Origin: Rostratula benghalensis
Taxonomy: Eukaryota > Chordata > Aves > Charadriiformes > Rostratulidae
Length of the DNA stretch: 64,000 nt
NCBI GenBank assembly: GCA_013399305.1
Contig: VXAI01000140.1
Coordinates: 930,196 to 994,195 of the forward strand
Direction: 5' to 3'
Below are positions 48,317 through 59,320 of this stretch, piece after piece. How positions within the stretch are numbered: position 1 is the stretch's first letter; each line of letters opens with the position of its first letter. Made by a program: the position numbers and the translations under genes. The notes under the pieces were generated by a model. It was not told the DNA's origin. It ran no database searches and worked only from the letters and a program-made list of their open reading frames with translations.

Positions 48317-49904
48317 GGCTCTGCCAGAGCCTGGGCAGCAGCTGGTTGTGGCCAGGCTGCATCAGAGCATGCCTTACTCCCATGGGGATTCGCTGGGTGG
48401 CCCCAGAGCAAACCTGTCTTCACCAGGTGATTGGCTGTACCCAGGAACAGTGTCAACAGCCATCCCTGAGAAACGGCTTGGCTTCTGCTGCAGGAGGCAG
48501 CAAAGCAAGGGTGGACCTGCTGAGCTCTGCAAGCTGTGACACCACACCTTAGTATCTGAATGACTCAGGAGGCACTCCACAAGCAGATGGTTTTGTTTCC
48601 CTTTCCTTTTTTGCACAAGTGGGATATGAGTTTTTAAAAAATAACATGTTTCTCCCTCCATTTCCTAGGTTTTCTGCTGGGAAAGCCTTATTTCCCATGG
48701 CTGTGAATGTTGGCTTGGTGGGCATCACATTGGTCACTCCTTCCAAAGAGAAAGCAGGGTGAGCTTGTGTTATGCCAGTGGCTCTTGGACTACTGTCAAG
48801 CCTCAAAGAAAATGGAGATATCAATAATAAAATGTCCCAGGTGATTTTCTGGTCCTGAGGCCAGCTGGCAATGTAATACTGCTGTCAAAGTCTCCTGCAG
48901 CCCCAGACAGGTAGACCCATCCAAACTGCCTCCTCTGAGTGGTCCTTGGCTCACATGACTTCCTACCCATTCCTGGGCAATTCTTGGGCTCATTGGCCTG
49001 GTCCAAAACAATGCTGAGACTCTGGCATAAATTTTTATTGTTGCAGACACAGGCAATGTTCTTTAGGGGACATTCATGGCTGAGCTGTAAGAGGCCATTC
49101 GGTGACGGCATTCTGGCAAAGACCACCAGTGGTGTGTGGAACAATATGGCATCTTCCTCAGGAACATGCAGGACCCAATGGAGCCACGAGGGGCCAGGCT
49201 GGTGGGCAGGCAGGGCTGAGCATTTGATAGGAAGGTGGTATGCTGGCTCCTGTTAGTAAGCCTGTGCTTTCACAGCTCTGATTCATTCCAGGTTGCAGCA
49301 AGCTGCCGTTCCCCAAGTCCGCAGACACTAGTCTGGGATGCGGTGTTCTTCATTGCCTGGATAATATTCAGAGCAAGGCTTTTTCTTCACCAATATTGCA
49401 GTGACTTACTTCAAACATGCCCAAGTAATACCGAGGGGCTGCAGGAGGAGGGTATTCCCAGTTGAAAGGACAAGATCACATCAAATGAAGTCCAGTGCTG
49501 GTAAATGCAAATTCAAGTGCAAAGGTACGAAACATTTTGATCTTTTAGCTGAAAACAAGGGGATTTGGTATTGTCTGTGACAGTCCAAGAATGAAACAGA
49601 GCTATGAACATCCTAGTCTTGACTCCACAATCCAATGGTGACCCTATGTCATGATTTAGACCAGACTGGCCAATGAAGGATGAGAGATGACAAAAGCATG
49701 AAGAAACCCCCAAGCCAGTGATAGAATTCAGATGCAAACCCCGAGAAAGGGACAAACACAACAGACACTGCCTGGTCTAGAGAAGAAAGATCAAGAGCTG
49801 GTGCCAGCCCTGTGCCGTAAGGCCCTTCACTTAAGCGGAGAAAATGAGATATTTGAAATGCTTGGCATATAACCTTTGAAGAGCATCACCCACTGCCTCT
49901 GCAG
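48317..49904. other. Intergenic DNA, no gene recognised
   Basis: No repeat tail or gene is seen. ORFs of up to 107 residues occur on both strands but overlap each other. Confidence 0.6.
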
Positions 49905-50165
49905 TCACAGAACCAAAGAATGGTCAGGGTTGGAAGGGACCTCTGGAGATCGTTGAGTCCAACCCCCTGACAGAGCAGGGTCACCCAAAGCAGGTTGCAC
50001 AGGAACGTGTCCAGGCGGGTTTTGAATGTCTCCAGCAAAGGAGACCCCACACCCTGTCTGGGCAGCCTTTTCCAGGCCTCTGCCATCCTCAAAGTAGAGA
50101 TGTTTTTTCTTGTGTTCAGACAGAATTCCCCATGTTCCAGTTTATGCCTATTGCCCCTTGTCCTG
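49905..50165 (-). mobile_element. CR1 LINE 3' fragment, different subfamily
   Basis: The tail is 'tcacagaaccaaagaatggtcagggttggaagggacctctggagatc', followed by 'gcaggttgcacaggaacgtgtccaggcgggttttgaatgtctcca' and 'ggcagccttttccaggcctctgcc'. These internal blocks differ from the other CR1 copies here, so it belongs to a distinct subfamily. Confidence 0.9.
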
Positions 50166-52732
50166 AAGTCAGTAGGAGCCTTTCAGTTCCTCCGCCAAAG
50201 ACATCACCCACATCACTTGTGGTGTTTGAGTTTACGATCGGGTAGGCATTAGAGATACCCAGAGGGGATCTGGTGGGTCCAGTCACAGCCAGGCCACCAT
50301 GGGCTTTGCTGCAGGCATCTCAACACCCTCAAAATGGGTGGAATGGTTGAAGGTGGCTGTGCCAGCCTGGTCCTAGGAGGGCTTTTAGTCAGGTCCTGGC
50401 TTCAAATCACCCTTGAGCAATGATTAAACAAATCTTATCTTGACAGAGCCCATGGTGGCCTCCTTCCCTTTAACTTCTGCCTTGGGCTGCCAGCCTTCAA
50501 CCAGCCAGAAGACACCTCATTAATCATATTTTTTGTGTGGGAAAGCCGAGGAAAGAGTATTACTCTGTTACCATGCAGCCAGCTCATGTGGCTTAAATCA
50601 TAGCTACAATGGGCCTTCTGGCATATGAGTTCCCAGACAGAAAGCACAGGATTTTTTCCATAACATACAGAGGGGAAAAAGAAAAAAAGAAAAAGAAAAA
50701 AAGAAAATAAAAAAGAGCTTTGGCTGCTTATACTGAATGCAAACAAAAATACATAGGCATCTGTGGGTTTGTGTGTTTTCATGGGATTTGAGAACTCAAA
50801 AGCTGCTTTGTTTCTTCAACTAACCCATGGTTAGACACTGTGGATTTGGACATGGTATGGACTGGTCTCTAAGTGATAAAATGGCAAGGGGATGGCAGCT
50901 GCTCCTCTCAAAGGATGGTACAAGATGGGAGGATGAATCATCTGGATGGGAGTCGGGTGCAATGGTTGTCCCCACCGTTTGCCAGTCCTTTTAAAATACG
51001 GGTTGGGTACCACCTCAGTGTGTCTATTGCTTGTGTTCTTGTGCCGGCTCCTAATGCTAATGGTGTTCTGAGCCAAGCCCCTTCATTTTTCTCTCCCTCA
51101 GTTTCCTCATGTGTAAAAGGAGCTGTGGAGACCACTTGTAAAGTGGACACACCCTGTGGGCACCAAGGGTGCTCACAAACTGATGTTAATGTACTCATTT
51201 TCTTATTACTTCACCCTCCAGAGAGATATAGCAGTTCTAACGAGCAATGCATGGTGTTTTCCTTTCACCTAATTAAGCACTTAAATATGCCCTGTTGAAG
51301 TAACACCTGCCTTCTCCATTTGATGATTCTGTCATAGGTTGGGTGAGATGCTATCATATCCTCCTCTCTGGGAGAATGCATGGGGCTGATGTCCTTCCAG
51401 CTGACAGCTTCAGAGGTACTGGTTTAGAGAAGAACAAAAGAAAAAGAAGGAAGAAAAAAAGGCTTAATTTGAGAGAGGGTGCCTGGAAAAGCTGAAAAGT
51501 GTGTTTGCATGGTCCATGGGAGGACCATTGTGAAGCTGAGCAGCAGCTGAGCACCTTCTCCAATCTGAGCTGCCCATGAGATGCTCCTGGGGTGCCTGGG
51601 GTCCCTCTTAGACCCAGCTGTGAGGAAAAGCAATGAGATGATACACACCAGAGCCTGTGGGGTGCAGTCCCCTCCTCAGCAGAGGGACAGTGGGAGGCTT
51701 CATGCACTACTTAAGCCCCTCCTTCTAAGAGTGGTCCTCTGAAAGGACTGCAGTTTTTATCCTTCATCACTAGTTAGTGGACATCAGCAGGACTGATACG
51801 TGGCAGATGACTGCAATGCAACCTCCAGCAGCATCCTCGTGAAACATGGTGCCTGTGCAACAGCCCCATCCCTGCCTCCTCTCCACTGTTACACAGTGCC
51901 CCTTGATTTTACCTCTCTGCAAATATGCCTTGAGAGGGGAGATGTTTGCTTATTAACTTAAAGCAAACTTACATTACCAAGCGTGATCAGCCTGCTTGGT
52001 TGTGAATGATTGCACAGCCACACCATGATGCTACCAAAGCAGGTCCCAGGGCACATCCTTACTGTTTGGCATAGAAAAGGAGGGACCACCGGCCAGGCTC
52101 AGGGCAGTTCAGTTTGTTCTATCATGATTTAATGTTGAGGTCTTGATGGACCAGAGGCTGAGTTTGTAATGAGTCCAGAGGAATTAGTAGGTTCCTTTCA
52201 GAGAACCTGAAATCTGATGACCCACCAATGGCTGTGCTCTGGGTTACAGCATCATGTCTTGTTTGATGCACTATGACCTCTTGTCAGATGACATTAAATA
52301 GTAATTTGTTTAACCCTTGCAGGAGGAATTAAGCATTGACTCGTTGAATCTCAAATATTTTCACATGACCTTAGTCTGATTACTGACTTACTCATAGCTC
52401 ATGGAACTGAGCCATGGTGATTACCCATGCAAGCATGCATGGCAGCACATCATGGCACCAACAGCCGCCCATCATGTCATAATGCCCAGCCCCTGATGGA
52501 GCTTGTTAGGGTATAGGTTTGAATCCCTCTGAATTTTATGAGGCAGATGAGGAAGGCAATGCTAACCTCCACTTTACAGCTTGGGGAGGTAGCTGGTTTA
52601 GATAGATGTGAGAACATGTATTGGCAACACAGGTTCTCCACCAGGAATGAGGAGCAACACTGAGGTTTTGGGGAGGACTTGGTGAAGTATCCTGGCAGGT
52701 CGAACGTGGCAGCCCAGGTCTAGAAGGTGGTC
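50166..52732. other. Intergenic DNA, no gene recognised
   Basis: This contains an A/G-rich simple repeat at 50675-50716. The rest is non-coding. Confidence 0.6.
50675..50716. repeat. (GAAAAA)n A/G-rich simple repeat
   Basis: A run of A with G every five to eight bases. It is the source of the poly-Phe minus-strand ORF there. Confidence 0.85.
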
Positions 52733-53494
52733 TGTGCAAGGTTCTGCACCTGGGTCACAGCAGTCTCAAGCACAAACACAGATTTGGCAGAGAATGGATT
52801 GAGAGCAGCTCTGAAAAGAAGGACCTGAGGGTGCTGGTGGATGTGAAGCTAAACACAAGCCAGCAATGTGCACTGGCAGCCCAAAAAGCTCTCCCACATC
52901 CTGGGCTGCATCCCCAGCAGCATGGCCAGCAGGGCAGGGGTGGCATTCTGCCCCTCGGCTCTGCTCTGCTTTGCTCTGGGGAGTGTTGCCTCCCGCTCTG
53001 GGGCCACCAATATCAGGACATGGACCTGTTCCAACAGGTCCAGAGGAGGCCATAGGGATGCTGTAAGGTTTGAAACCCCTCTGCTGTTAGGTCAGGCTGA
53101 GAGAGCTGGGGGTGTTCAGCCTGGAGAAGGCTCCAGGGAGACCTTTGAGCCCCTTCTAGTCCCTAAAGGGACTCCAGGAAAGCTGAGGAGGGACTCTTGA
53201 TCAGAGAGAGGAGCCCTAAGATGAGGGAGAATGGTTTTACACTGAAAGAGGGGAGATTTAAATGAGAGATCTCAGGAAGAACTTCTTTGCTGTGAGGATG
53301 GTGAGACCCTGGCCCAGGTTGCCCAGAGAAGCTGTGGATGCCCCATCCCTGGAGGTGTTCAAAGCCAGGTTGGAGGGGGCTTTGAGCAACCTGGTCTGGT
53401 GGGGAGTGGCCCTGCCCATGGCAGAGAGATGGAACCGGGTGAGCTTTAAGGTCTTTTTCAACTCTAACCATTTCATGGTTTTAGGATTCTATGA
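52733..53494 (+). mobile_element. CR1 LINE fragment, copy 1 of a near-identical inverted pair
   Basis: Sense CR1 from 'gtgcaaggttctgcacctggg' to 'ggattctatgatctggg'. The block 52765-53352 is almost identical to the reverse complement of 57141-57740. It has a 12-base deletion near 52981 relative to the other copy. It has an intact 3' tail, as expected for a normal CR1 insertion. Confidence 0.93.
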
Positions 53495-55594
53495 TCTGGG
53501 CATGGACAGGAGATATACTGGAGCCAGAGGGGGAGTTTTGTTTTGGTTGGGCCATGTGTTTCTGGGGACACAGGTTGTTTAGTCGTGTGGCCATAAGCCG
53601 AGCCAAGCCACTCTGGCTCAGGGTCATTCTGTATAACAGTATAGACAGGATCAGCGCGGTGTGAATGAGCTGTTGCCACTGGGGCCATATACAGTTCAGA
53701 GCAGGACAGAAAACTGGCCAAGAGCCTTTACTGTTTCTTCGCGGCAACAGTGAGATCACAGAACCATACATGCTCTGATGGGAACATTAGGGGGGACCAT
53801 GTGTCAGTTTATTTTTCATCTGACTCAGAAAGCCTGTTCGACATGAATGCTGGAACAGTATGAGGCTGTCAGAAAACAGAAAATAATTGTTCAAATATCA
53901 AAGATGATTTCAGAGCTCCATTTTGCCGGGTGGCAGCTCCAAATTTCAGTGATGGGAGGGAAAAAGTGGTCTGAAACAAGATAAATCAGCAGAGGTGATG
54001 CTCTACCTACCTACCCTCCCTTCTCCAACCAATTATCCATCATGCTGGGTCACCTCAGGCCAGCTTGGCTCCCCAAAAAGACTGTGTCTTTTATGTTTCA
54101 GCTCCTGGCAGTCTCACTGTGGAGAGGTACAAGCTTATGGGACAAGGGGACATGGCAGGATCAGAAGGAAAAAGAGCCCCCAGGCTTGCTGTGGGCTGAG
54201 TTATGAAAACCAGTTTTTAGCACGAGCTTCCCCAGTCCTCTGGGTATGTTACAGAGGAGGATAAGCCTTGAGTGGCAGTTGCTCTTTTTCCATAGCAAGG
54301 GACATGTGTTAAATATAAGGAAATACCAAAAGCAGCCACCAAACTCAGCCATTTCCTCTTTTTTTTTTTTTTTTCTTTTTTTTTTTTTCAGGTGGGGAAA
54401 GAAAAGCTTTCTGAAAATTATTCTTCCTACAAGAGGAATGCTTTGTAAATCTGATTTTTCTCTTAAGCTTCCTCTGAACTGCATTTGAGAAATAAATGAA
54501 CCCTGAGGCAAGATGGAGATTGGAAAGGCAATGGCAAGCAGAGCTGAGCCAGGGGGTTGTGCAAAGGATAAATACTTGCACTGATTTAAGAAGAGATTGG
54601 GCCAATCCATGAAACACAAGTCACTTGGATGGTAATCATCATGAAGGTGTGAAATTAGAGGGTCAGCAATGGGCTGTGAGTCTTGGTCCTGCTGGGAATG
54701 CTGTCCTGGGACAGGGCCAGGCTTGCTTCTGGCACCTCCAGCACATAGGTCTCATCCTGTGGGATACTGGGATATCAGAAATCCTTTCTGGGTGCTTCAG
54801 CTTCTGCAAGAAGGCAGCACAGCTGGGTGAAATCAGGTGAGAGACTCCCAAGGGTCCAAGCAATAAACCCATCACCTACTATGGAAAAGTGCAGCAAGGG
54901 AAGAGCAGCTTGGAGCACCTCAATGTAATCACACTTAGGGCAAAGGGGACTTTTTGCTGTGTTTTGACAAAAATGCTAGGGCCAAATGTCTGTACCATGA
55001 GCCGCTGAGCTCATCCTCTTCCCCCAGGCTCTCCTCAGCATCCTCCACAGGTGCTGCTGTCAGCTGCACCTAATTCCTATCTGTCTTACTAAACCGAGCA
55101 TGGGATGGCAGCATCAAGTCTCCTGCAATCTAATCCCAGGATGCCCCAGGTACAATATTCACGTCTCTATGTCTCAGTTTCCCATAGTAAATTGGATAAT
55201 AATGAGATCTATTAACACCCTTGTGTTACATCACATGTGTGGCAAGTGATTCAGTGCATGCAAAGCTCTGAGAACACGAAGCAGTGTGCACGGGTCAGAT
55301 AGCGTCAGGCTTACGCTGGTATGATGCCTGTCCATCATTGCAGTGGCATTCCACCTTTCCCTCACCCTCTTCCCCATCCCATTTCCCCCAGATTTCACCA
55401 CCTATCCTGGGGAAGGAATCATCTGGTACCTGGGAAGTGAGGTGTGGCTCCTTCCCAGGTGGGAACCAGCAGGAGTTTGGTGATGGGGCTCCTGCCAGGA
55501 TCTTCTCCACCCATGCCCCCATGCTGTCATCACCTGCCATGCATCTCCCATGTGCCCACACATGTGCTCCTGCACACATGGTTGGGTCTTGTGA
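53495..55594. other. Intergenic DNA between the inverted CR1 copies, part 1
   Basis: This contains a long T-tract at 54359-54388. No gene is recognised. Confidence 0.6.
54359..54388. repeat. Poly-T tract
   Basis: Nearly 30 bases of T with a single C. This is the source of the poly-Lys minus-strand ORFs nearby. Confidence 0.9.
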
Positions 55595-55846
55595 GAATCA
55601 TAGAATCATAAAATGGTTTGTGTTGGAAGAGATCTTAAAGAACATTCAGTTCCACCCCCTGCCCTGGGCAGGGATTCCTCCCTTCAGACCAGGTTGCTCA
55701 AAGCCCCATCCAACCTGTCCTTGAACCCCTCCAGGGATGGGGCATCCACAGCTTCTCTGGGCCACCTGGGCCAGGGTCTCACCACCCTAACAGCAAAGAA
55801 TTTATTCCTGAGATCTCTCTCATCTAAATCTCCCCTCTTCCCACTT
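55595..55846 (-). mobile_element. CR1 LINE 3' fragment
   Basis: The antisense tail 'gaatcatagaatcataaaatggtttgtgttggaagagatctt' continues to 'ctaaatctcccctcttcccacttgaag'. Confidence 0.93.
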
Positions 55847-55865
55847 GAAGGGCCCTGGCCCTAAT

Positions 55866-55922
55866 AGTATTGTAGAATTGTTTTGGCTGGAAGGGAGAAT
55901 GGTTTAGGTTGGAAGAAACATC
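55866..55922 (-). mobile_element. Second decayed CR1 tail just upstream of the previous copy
   Basis: 'tattgtagaattgttttggctggaaggg' is followed at once by 'agaatggtttaggttggaagaaacatct'. Both are antisense CR1 3'-end sequences, so one or two older tails abut the 55.6-kb insertion. Confidence 0.6.
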
Positions 55923-57140
55923 TGTGGCAGCTATGGGGACATGTGGGCTTTGTAACTGCTGGAGCACCAGGGTAACACTTGCCCCATAGTGAAGGATTAG
56001 GGGATACTGGTATCTGTACCTCAGCCAAAAGGAGATTAAAGGATGCCTCGATCAGAGAGCTATAAATACCTAGGTTGGAATAAAGCAGTGATTTAGGGCT
56101 GCCGAGCACAGAGAGCAAAGTTGTAAAAAATCCAAAGGCAAAACAATAAACACTCAGAGGAGAGTTCAGTTTTAACATTGGGCTTTGTTTGCAGTTGTCG
56201 TCAGAAGTGGTGGGTGAATTTACCATCAGGGCTATTTTTATCTCGGGCATCCACGCTTCTTTAAAAGAAATGCGCCTTTAAGGCAAAAGCTATTTTTGGG
56301 ATGCCCCTGGATACATGCCAGAGGTCAGATGAGATGATCACCCTGACCCTTTCATTCTTATCATCCGGCAGCCGCAAGTTATATCTATTAATCCCTCTTT
56401 AAAAATCCCAGGGCCAATGAAACTCAGGTTAACAAGTAGTGGAGCTGCACCTACACAGCCCAGCACCAGTAATTATTTCTAACCCTTGTTAATTCTCCAG
56501 CAGCTTCCAGCATGATGTTAAGGAAAGTGTGTCTGTTGACTTTCTGCACCATGTTGGGGCTCTTCCTCGTTATGTACAATAAACCAAAAAATAAGTTGAA
56601 AAATCAATTAATGTAGCCTTTCTTCCCATGACTAGAAGGGTCTTTCAGCTGAAATAGTATTTCAAGTATTCCAAGAATATATTTTGACCAAATGCTCTCA
56701 GAAAATCGCTACGGCAGTCAGCAGCAGCAGTACTGCTGAAGCAGCTTATGATAGAGAGCTATCCCTGCCTTCCTTGAAATATGTTTTTATATGTTTATTT
56801 AAGCACCCACACATACATGGCAAGACATTTGGACAGGACCAGGGCAGGACACCATGGGTCATAAATATGCAGGCATATTTATTTCATTCTGGCAAATAAG
56901 TGAGCAGAGCTGGGCAGGAGCTGGAGCAGTGTGGGGCTTACACGCCAGGCAGCAGACAGTCCATTGAGTCCTGAGCCCATGTGTCAGCCTTAGAGCATCA
57001 CCTGTCTCCTGACATGTGCATTTCTTATCTCTTATTCCACCATGCTCGATGTTGCTATTAAAAAAATGGGAAAATCGTCAGGCTCTGGTTTGCAAAGATT
57101 GGGAAGATTGCTCCTCTATAAACTTTTCAGCAACAAATAT
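55923..57140. other. Intergenic DNA between the inverted CR1 copies, part 2
   Basis: Non-coding, with no recognisable feature. Confidence 0.6.
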
Positions 57141-57885
57141 CCAGGGATGGGGCATCCACAGCTTCTCTGGGCAACCTGGGCCAGGGTCTCACCACCCTCA
57201 CAGCAAAGAAGTTCTTCCTGAGATCTCTCATTTAAATCTCCCCTCTTTCAGTGTAAAACCATTCTCCCTCATCTTAGGGCTCCTCTCTCTGATCAAGAGT
57301 CCCTCCTCAGCTTTCCTGGAGTCCCTTTAGGGACTAGAAGGGGCTCAAAGGTCTCCCTGGAGCCTTCTCCAGGCTGAACACCCCCAGCTCTCTCAGCCTG
57401 ACCTAACAGCAGAGGGGTTTCAGACCTTACAGCATCCCTATGGCCTCCTGTGGACCTGTTGGAACAGGTCCATGTCCTGACATTGGTGGCCCCAGAGTGG
57501 GAGGCAACACTGCAGGGGGATCTCCCCAGAGCAAAGCAGAGCAGAGCCGAGGGGCAGAATGCCACCCCTGCCCTGCTGGCCATGCTGCTGGGGATGCAGC
57601 CCAGGATGTGGGGGAGCTTTTTGGGCTGCCAGTGCACATTGCTGGCTTGTGTTTAGCTTCTCATCCACCAGCACCCTCAGGTCCTTCTTTTCAGAGCTGC
57701 TCTCAATCCATTCTCTGCCAAATCTGTGTTTGTACTTGAGATTACCCCAACCCATGTGCAGGACCTTGCAGTTGGCCTGGTTGGACTTCATGAGCTTGGC
57801 ACAGGCCCACCTCAGTAGTCTGTCCAGGTCCCTCTGGATTTTGTTGTATCCATAAGGGAACTGAACCATTCTTCTTCCAAACTGA
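57141..57885 (-). mobile_element. CR1 LINE fragment, copy 2 of the inverted pair, lacking its 3' tail
   Basis: Antisense CR1 starting abruptly at 'ccagggatggggcatccacagc', about 140 bp short of the normal CR1 3' end, and running to 'gttgtatccataagggaactgaac'. The minus strand at 57438-57890 still reads a piece of CR1 ORF2 ('IQRDLDRLLRWA' and then 'ANCKVLHMGWGN'). The missing 3' end is abnormal for a target-primed insertion. Confidence 0.93.
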
Positions 57886-58140
57886 AGCATGCGAGGCTCC
57901 CAAGCTTTAAACGCCTCTGTGGGTGCAGCTGCTGGTGGGGAGTGGCTGACCCACCACCCATTCCCTCTATCTGCCTCAGTGCTGCACTGAGAGGACCCAA
58001 GATCCCTTTATGGACCATTGATGGAACACATGGATCCATTAATTGCCCATTTATGGACCAAGGCCATAAACGTGCACAGCTATTGGGAAAAACAACTTTC
58101 ATTGGAGGAAGGGGGAGTGCTCACAGTGTCTCAGTCCCAG
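57886..58140. other. Short intergenic spacer before the AT-rich repeat
   Basis: No gene or repeat was recognised. Confidence 0.55.
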
Positions 58141-58674
58141 ACTATACACAGATATATATACATATATACAACTATATACACAGCTATATACATGTGCATA
58201 TGCATACATCTATTATGTATACATAAATGCATATTTATGTATAAATGTATGCATGCCTGTCCATCTATATATATATACACACACAGGAATATATGCATAT
58301 GCATAGATCTAGACATATACACACACATGTGCATACATATATACAGATATACTCACATATATACATATGTATGCATGGATATATGTACAAATATACACAT
58401 ATGCATATATGTGCATATATATATTTACACACATACGCATTTATATATATGTATACACAAATGTATATATTATGTAATATATAATATAATATGTAATATT
58501 ATTATATATAGTGTGTATATATATACAGAAATGTATATTTATCTGTAAGTGTATGCACGTGCATACATCTATATATATACAAAGGAATATATGCACGTCC
58601 AAATGCACAGAGGTATACACATAGATGCATATACCTATATATGCATGTGCATATACATATATATGTTCATAGAC
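58141..58674. repeat. TATACA/ATGCATA-rich degenerate simple-sequence array
   Basis: More than 500 bp of alternating purine-pyrimidine sequence is built from TATA, CATA and GCATA words. The apparent ORFs here (up to 176 residues, Tyr/Ile/His/Cys-rich) are translations of this repeat on both strands and not proteins. Confidence 0.9.
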
Positions 58675-58762
58675 CACAGAATCACAGAATCATAGACCAC
58701 AGAATCATAGAATTGTTGAGGTGGAAGGGACCTTTAAGATCATGGAATTCAACCACCAGCCT
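58675..58762 (-). mobile_element. Short CR1 tail inserted in the AT-rich array
   Basis: 'cacagaatcacagaatcatag...cagaatcatagaattgttgaggtggaagggacctttaagatcatgg' is an antisense CR1 3' end truncated to under 90 bp. It has an expanded, duplicated tail motif. Confidence 0.9.
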
Positions 58763-58872
58763 TCATATACATGCACAGGTATGTAGGCATATACATATAC
58801 ACACACAAATAAATGCATACATATACATACACGGACGTATATACACACTCACACTCACATATGTATGTATAC
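58763..58872. repeat. TATACA-rich array, continuation
   Basis: This is the same simple sequence as 58141-58674 on the other side of the CR1 tail. It ends about 30 bp before the promoter motif at 58902. Confidence 0.85.
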
Positions 58873-58901
58873 ACCTACGCATCACTCGCCCGGGGGGTGG
58901 C

Positions 58902-58920
58902 ACTACAAGTCCCATCGTGC
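58902..58920 (+). promoter_or_regulatory. ZNF143/Staf-like binding site
   Basis: ACTACAAGTCCCATCGTGC closely matches the ZNF143 (Staf) site ACTACAATTCCCAGCATGC. Such sites typically lie close to transcription starts of CpG-island promoters. Confidence 0.7.
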
Positions 58921-58935
58921 AGCGGGGTGGAGGAA

Positions 58936-58947
58936 GGGGGCGTGGCC
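58936..58947 (+). promoter_or_regulatory. GC box (SP1/KLF-type)
   Basis: GGGGGCGTGGCC matches the SP1/KLF consensus about 20 bp after the ZNF143-like site. Confidence 0.55.
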
Positions 58948-58969
58948 CGGCGCGGCGCCTCAGCCCCAT

Positions 58970-59320
58970 CGGTGGGGTGGGTGAGCGCGCGACGGTGGCT
59001 GAGGCAGAGGCGAGGCGGCGCGAGGGTGAGGAGAGGAAGGTGGCGGCGCCGTCGTGGGGGTGGTGAGGGCGGTGAGGGCGGTGAAGCCGACGTCCATCGG
59101 ATTTCTTCCTGGCAGCTGCCGCCGCCGCTTGCCGGCCTGTCTCTCGCCGCGGGGGCGGCGGGGAGCACTGTGGAGGCTCCTTTCTCTCTTGCCCACCCTG
59201 AGGAGACGGGGACGGCGGCAGCTGCCCTTTCCTCCCAGCTCTTTGCCTGCCCTCGCCGCCTTGGGGAGCTGCGGCTGCCGGCCTGAGGTGCCTCTTTGGT
59301 CTGCTTCCTTCTTCCCTGGG
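58970..59320 (+). other. Probable non-coding first exon of an unidentified gene
   Basis: GC-rich sequence ending in CTGGG|gtgagt (donor at 59321). The transcription start is not defined, so the 5' edge is approximate. A frame beginning at 59054 is open through the donor, but it reads as Arg/Gly/Pro-rich, compositional sequence; I favour 5'UTR. The gene cannot be identified from this exon. Confidence 0.55.

Noticed and set aside
57016..57330. 104-residue plus ORF sharing about 60 identical residues with a minus ORF at 53163-53471
   Set aside because: Both are antisense translations of the same CR1 segment, not a gene family. The match led to the inverted-pair finding.
58018..58677. ORFs of up to 176 residues rich in Tyr, Ile, His and Cys on both strands
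   Set aside because: These are translations of the TATACA-type simple repeat. Both strands give similar products.
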